Part shown: piece by piece, positions 61,174 to 64,000 of the stretch
How the letters are laid out: every line of letters begins with the position of its first letter
Position numbering within the stretch: position 1 is the first letter of the stretch
Assembly: GCF_007858975.2 (NCBI RefSeq)
Contig: NZ_CP042220.2
Span: 1,984,001 to 2,048,000, forward strand
Direction of reading: 5' to 3'
DNA: 64,000 bases
DNA from: Dickeya poaceiphila
Lineage (GTDB): Bacteria > Pseudomonadota > Gammaproteobacteria > Enterobacterales > Enterobacteriaceae
Program-made: the position numbers and the translations under genes
Notes under the pieces: generated by a model
What the model was told of the DNA's origin: nothing
Seen by the model: only the letters and a program-made list of their open reading frames with translations
The model's database searches: none

Positions 61174-62209
61174 AGGTCACCTCCCGTTGATGTTGCCGAT
61201 ATATCATTACGTTAGCGATTTATGCAGTGTAAAAACTGAATCTGGCGCACAGCTCTTGCTGTGCTATATGGCTACCGGAAATGAGAGAAATCAGGCTGCC
61301 GCCACAATGGCGGTCAGGTTTGTGCGCTTCCCTCATAAAAATGTGAATCCGCCGGTATGATGTGATTAGACGATGGCGGCAGGGACACAATAACGCGCTC
61401 AGTCAGGGTTGTCACGATAGATGTTAAAAAAATGATGCAATCCTGTAGTGTGAGCAACGGCAACGTTGGATTTGACGCAGAGTGGTGGTTTTATTTTGTA
61501 TGAATGTGTCAGCATTTGATTCAGATTAATTTTGCGTTATGTAAAACACAACAGATAAATGTCATTGGTGTATACGGCGAGAAAGAATATAACTCAGTAG
61601 CATTCTTGAATAATCAGGAAATAAGCAGGTAAACCAATCAGGCCAATGTCGGGTATAAACATTTTTTTAGCCGCTAAAAAAGCAGAAATAAATCCACAAT
61701 AAGGCGAAGAAAAATCATCGGCAAATCATTTTTCTTACGAAAATGTGCTGGGTTTTGAACGGGAATACTTGCTATGTTTCATCATTATTATATGCGTGGA
61801 TAGTCACGATTAGAAATAGACGATGTGTACTACCTTGTCATAAAAGGCTTTTCTTATTGTTAAAGTACAAAAAAAGAAAACCTTAATCACATTTTTGATA
61901 AGCAGTGGCTGGACAGTCAATGCATCCTGTGATTTACGGGTAATATTATTTTGTGATGACAAGTGCGGCTGACAATCAGTCGATCATACTGGCTTGCGTA
62001 ATTGAAATGCTGTGCACATAATCAAATGGTCGGATGTGCCGCAGAGAATGCGTTGAGGTGTCAATATCCCGCGATATTGTAGAGTGGATATTAATGATAC
62101 ATTAAAAGCGTTAATTTGTGCGACATGTCATGGCTGGCAAAAAATGCCTTGCCAACGATTACATAGTATGTAATAACGCATCTGGGTAAAACGAGGTACA
62201 GTTCTGTAT
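61174..62209. other. Kilobase gene-poor stretch upstream of yobF-cspC
   Basis: About 1 kb, AT-rich, in which I find no supported gene. It contains a nine-codon frame at 61774 judged spurious, short hairpins (for example TGGCAAAAAATGCC at 62134), and presumably the cold-shock promoter and long 5' leader of yobF-cspC in its right third. A small RNA gene is possible but not demonstrable by eye. Confidence 0.5.
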
Positions 62210-62326
62210 ATGAATGGCATTTTCAGTAAAGAAGTCTTGAGTACAAACGTTAGCGTTGAATACCACTTCTCTGCCGATCCTTATTTTAGTGCCTCAAGCA
62301 GTAACGACTTTGGTTTTTCTGTATAA
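62210..62326 (+). CDS. yobF: Small protein YobF
   Basis: A 38-residue protein beginning [20 protein letters not shown] and ending SSNDFGFSV, clearly related to E. coli YobF ([20 protein letters not shown]). YobF is a small protein cotranscribed with cspC and induced by heat shock and envelope stress in E. coli. The start is ATG 62210, downstream of GAGGTACAG. It is 39 bases before cspC. Confidence 0.9.
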   Translation: MNGIFSKEVLSTNVSVEYHFSADPYFSASSSNDFGFSV

Positions 62327-62365
62327 CGCCTCAGTGCGGTTTAAACTATTAAAGGAAACTTTGAA

Positions 62366-62575
62366 ATGGCAAAGATTAAAGGTCAGGTTAAGTGGTTCAA
62401 CGAGTCTAAAGGCTTCGGTTTCATTACTCCTGCTGATGGCAGCAAAGACGTGTTCGTACACTTCTCTGCAATTCAGGGCAACGGCTTTAAAACATTAGCT
62501 GAAGGCCAGAATGTTGAGTTTGAAATTCAGGATGGCCAGAAAGGTCCTTCTGCAGTGAATGTTGTTGCACTGTAA
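62366..62575 (+). CDS. cspC: Cold-shock-family protein CspC
   Basis: A 69-residue single-stranded nucleic-acid-binding protein with RNP1 KGFGFI and RNP2 VFVHF. It differs from E. coli CspC at only a few C-terminal positions (SAVNVVAL against AAVNVTAI). CspC is constitutively made, melts RNA structure and stabilises rpoS mRNA in E. coli. AAAGGAAA precedes ATG. Confidence 0.98.
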   Translation: MAKIKGQVKWFNESKGFGFITPADGSKDVFVHFSAIQGNGFKTLAEGQNVEFEIQDGQKGPSAVNVVAL

Positions 62576-62592
62576 TTTTCAGCTCATGCCAT

Positions 62593-62616
62593 AAAACCCG
62601 CCTTGTGCGGGTTTTT
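62593..62616 (+). terminator. Terminator after cspC
   Basis: AAACCCGC, the loop CTTGT and GCGGGTTT followed by TTTTG. rlmA starts 26 bases later and may need its own promoter or readthrough. Confidence 0.92.
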
Positions 62617-62641
62617 TGTTTTTCTCATCATCAAGAATGCT

Positions 62642-63469
62642 ATGCAAAAATCTTCGGTACCGTATCAATGCCCCTTATGTCATCAGCCCTTGAATGCCGA
62701 ATCTGGTCGTTGGTCCTGTGGACGACACCACTTTGATTGCGCGCGGGAAGGGTACGTCAATTTGTTGCCGGTGCAGTTCAAGCGCTCCAGACAACCGGGG
62801 GACAGCGCTGAAATGATGCAGGCTCGCAGGGCGTTTCTTGATAATGGACACTATCAGCCGTTGCGGGATAGGGTTGCGGAGCAACTGGCGGCCAGCTTGA
62901 GCGGACAACCGGGGGCGCTACTGGATATCGGATGTGGTGAAGGGTATTACACGGCTGCGCTGGCGGACAAACTAGCCCCACAGGGAATGCCGGTTTATGG
63001 GTTGGATGTATCCAGAGCGGCGATACAGCGAGCGGCGAAACGTTATGCTCAGGTGATGTTTTGTGTGGCGTCCAGTCAACGGTTGCCTTTTCAGAACTGT
63101 TCTCTGGCTGCGGTATTGAAAATCTATGCGCCCTGTAATGGTGACGAGCTTGCGCGGGTTATTCAGCCAGGGGGAGGGCTGATGACAGTGTCTCCAGGGC
63201 CGAATCATTTACTGTCGCTCAAGGCGCGGGTGTATCAGGAAGTCAGGCCACACCCTGACGTAGACGAGGTGTTTCCGGGGTTTGTATTAGAAACGGTGGA
63301 GCGGTTGCAGTATCAGATGTCGATGTCGGGAAGCGATGCCGCCAGTCTGCTACAGATGACGCCGTTTGCATGGCGTGCGACGCCGGAAGTGCGTGACGGG
63401 TTGATGGCAGAATCGCAGTTTGATTGTGAAACCGATTTTCTGATTCGTTTTCATCGGCGCGAAGGCTGA
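62642..63469 (+). CDS. rlmA: 23S rRNA guanine-745 N1-methyltransferase
   Basis: A 275-residue SAM-dependent methyltransferase that modifies G745 of 23S rRNA. The N-terminal zinc site uses Cys10, Cys13 (YQCPLC), Cys26 and a His near 29-30 (GRWSCGRHHFDC). The SAM motif is LLDIGCGEGYYTAAL. ATG 62642 is chosen over the longer frame from 62603, which overlaps the cspC terminator. Confidence 0.94.
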   Translation: MQKSSVPYQCPLCHQPLNAESGRWSCGRHHFDCAREGYVNLLPVQFKRSRQPGDSAEMMQARRAFLDNGHYQPLRDRVAEQLAASLSGQPGALLDIGCGEGYYTAALADKLAPQGMPVYGLDVSRAAIQRAAKRYAQVMFCVASSQRLPFQNCSLAAVLKIYAPCNGDELARVIQPGGGLMTVSPGPNHLLSLKARVYQEVRPHPDVDEVFPGFVLETVERLQYQMSMSGSDAASLLQMTPFAWRATPEVRDGLMAESQFDCETDFLIRFHRREG

Positions 63470-63514
63470 TCAACAACGGGCAGCTACGCTTACGCTGCCT
63501 GTTGTGAATATTGG

Positions 63515-64000
63515 TCAGGCCAGGCCGAGCAAGTGGTCGTAAAGAATGTTGCAACCGATGCCTATTAGCACCACACCACCCAAAATTTCGGCTCGTTTGC
63601 CGAGGATGGGGCCAACATAACGGCCAATCATCATGCCAAGCGTTACCATAATCATGGTGGCGCAGCCGATGGCCATGGCAGTGTGAAAGATATTTACCTG
63701 TAGGAACGCTAAACCGACACCAATAGCCATGGCATCAAGACTGGTGGCAACCGCCGTGCAGACCAGAATAAACAAGCTGTGTTTGGATATTTTTTCACAG
63801 TTACAGCTGTCTTCGCCTTTTATCCCTTGGATAATCATGCGGCCGCCTAAAATCAACAGTAGACTGAAGGCGACCCAGTGGTCCCAGGCAAGAATAAAAC
63901 GGCTGGCATAAAACCCCAGCGCCCAGCCGATTAATGGCGTTAATGCTTCAATTACACCGAAGATCAAACCGGTTCGAATCGCTTCACGAAAGCGAGGATT
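63515..64000 (-). CDS. mntP: Manganese exporter MntP (partial, N-terminus cut by window edge)
   Basis: 162 codons of a six-segment Mn(II) efflux protein; the reading frame stays open to the right edge. The sequence matches E. coli MntP from FREAIRTG onward: [58 protein letters not shown]. About the first 30 residues lie outside. In E. coli mntP is controlled by MntR and an mntP riboswitch, both upstream of this window end. Convergent with rlmA, as in E. coli. Confidence 0.95.
   Translation of the reverse strand, partial: NPRFREAIRTGLIFGVIEALTPLIGWALGFYASRFILAWDHWVAFSLLLILGGRMIIQGIKGEDSCNCEKISKHSLFILVCTAVATSLDAMAIGVGLAFLQVNIFHTAMAIGCATMIMVTLGMMIGRYVGPILGKRAEILGGVVLIGIGCNILYDHLLGLA

Noticed and set aside
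61774..61803. Nine-codon frame MFHHYYMRG upstream of yobF, considered as a leader peptide
   Set aside because: There is no attenuator structure or biosynthetic gene downstream, so it is most simply chance.

Overview
The window reads as chromosome of a pectin-degrading enterobacterium of the soft-rot group (Pectobacteriaceae: Dickeya, Musicola, Pectobacterium or Brenneria type). Core genes are close to Escherichia coli in sequence and order (pepT-roxA-phoQP-purB-hflD-mnmA-nudJ-rluE-icd; thrS-infC-rpmI-rplT-pheM-pheST-ihfA). They are interleaved with a pectin-catabolism regulon (ogl, kdgR, pelW, togMNAB, kduD, a kdgF-type cupin) carrying recognisable KdgR operators. Genus and species cannot be fixed from the sequence alone.

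Bases 1-16340 are an accessory region. A unit repeats head to tail with a period of 7189 bases. Each unit holds, in order, a leftward XRE regulator, a rightward primase-helicase of about 1012 residues, a tyrosine recombinase of 369 residues, about 920 bases of GC-rich non-coding DNA containing dif-like inverted repeats, and then a toxin-immunity pair. The toxin starts with the VENN signature of contact-dependent inhibition (CDI) effectors. The copies are identical for at least 5634 bases (1-5634 = 7190-12823) and diverge just after the VENN codons into two unrelated toxin tails. The first is an RNase A-like toxin with a soluble immunity protein; the second is a Gly/Ala-rich, probably membrane-acting toxin with a membrane immunity protein. 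A SymE-type gene follows each pair on the opposite strand; the second is decayed. Debris of a further unit (ParD/ParE and recombinase fragments) follows, then an IS256-family element with a target duplication. My best candidate for an undescribed system is this array: replication and recombination genes physically coupled to swappable VENN toxin-immunity cassettes.

Bases 16340-35660 are housekeeping and environmental sensing: ferrous iron uptake (two FeoA proteins, FeoB, FeoC, with FNR and Fur sites), peptidase T, the ribosomal oxygenase RoxA, PhoPQ, PurB, HflD, MnmA, NudJ, RluE, isocitrate dehydrogenase, a GAF-PAS-GGDEF-EAL protein and HtpX. Bases 35780-38600 hold ogl, kdgR and yebO. Bases 38885-46180 hold the translation-factor cluster, with a probable ThrRS operator, the AUU start of infC and the pheM leader.

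Bases 46200-51280 hold a YgbA-family protein, YddG, NadE, OsmE, TcyP and a LexA-controlled ydjM. Bases 51431-59476 are the second pectin cluster: pelW-togMNAB imports oligogalacturonides and cleaves them inside the cell; together with Ogl, KduD and the KdgF cupin it feeds the ketodeoxyuronate pathway, all under KdgR. The right end carries yniB, yniA, a gene-poor kilobase, yobF-cspC, rlmA and a partial mntP. I saw no rRNA, tRNA or CRISPR array.
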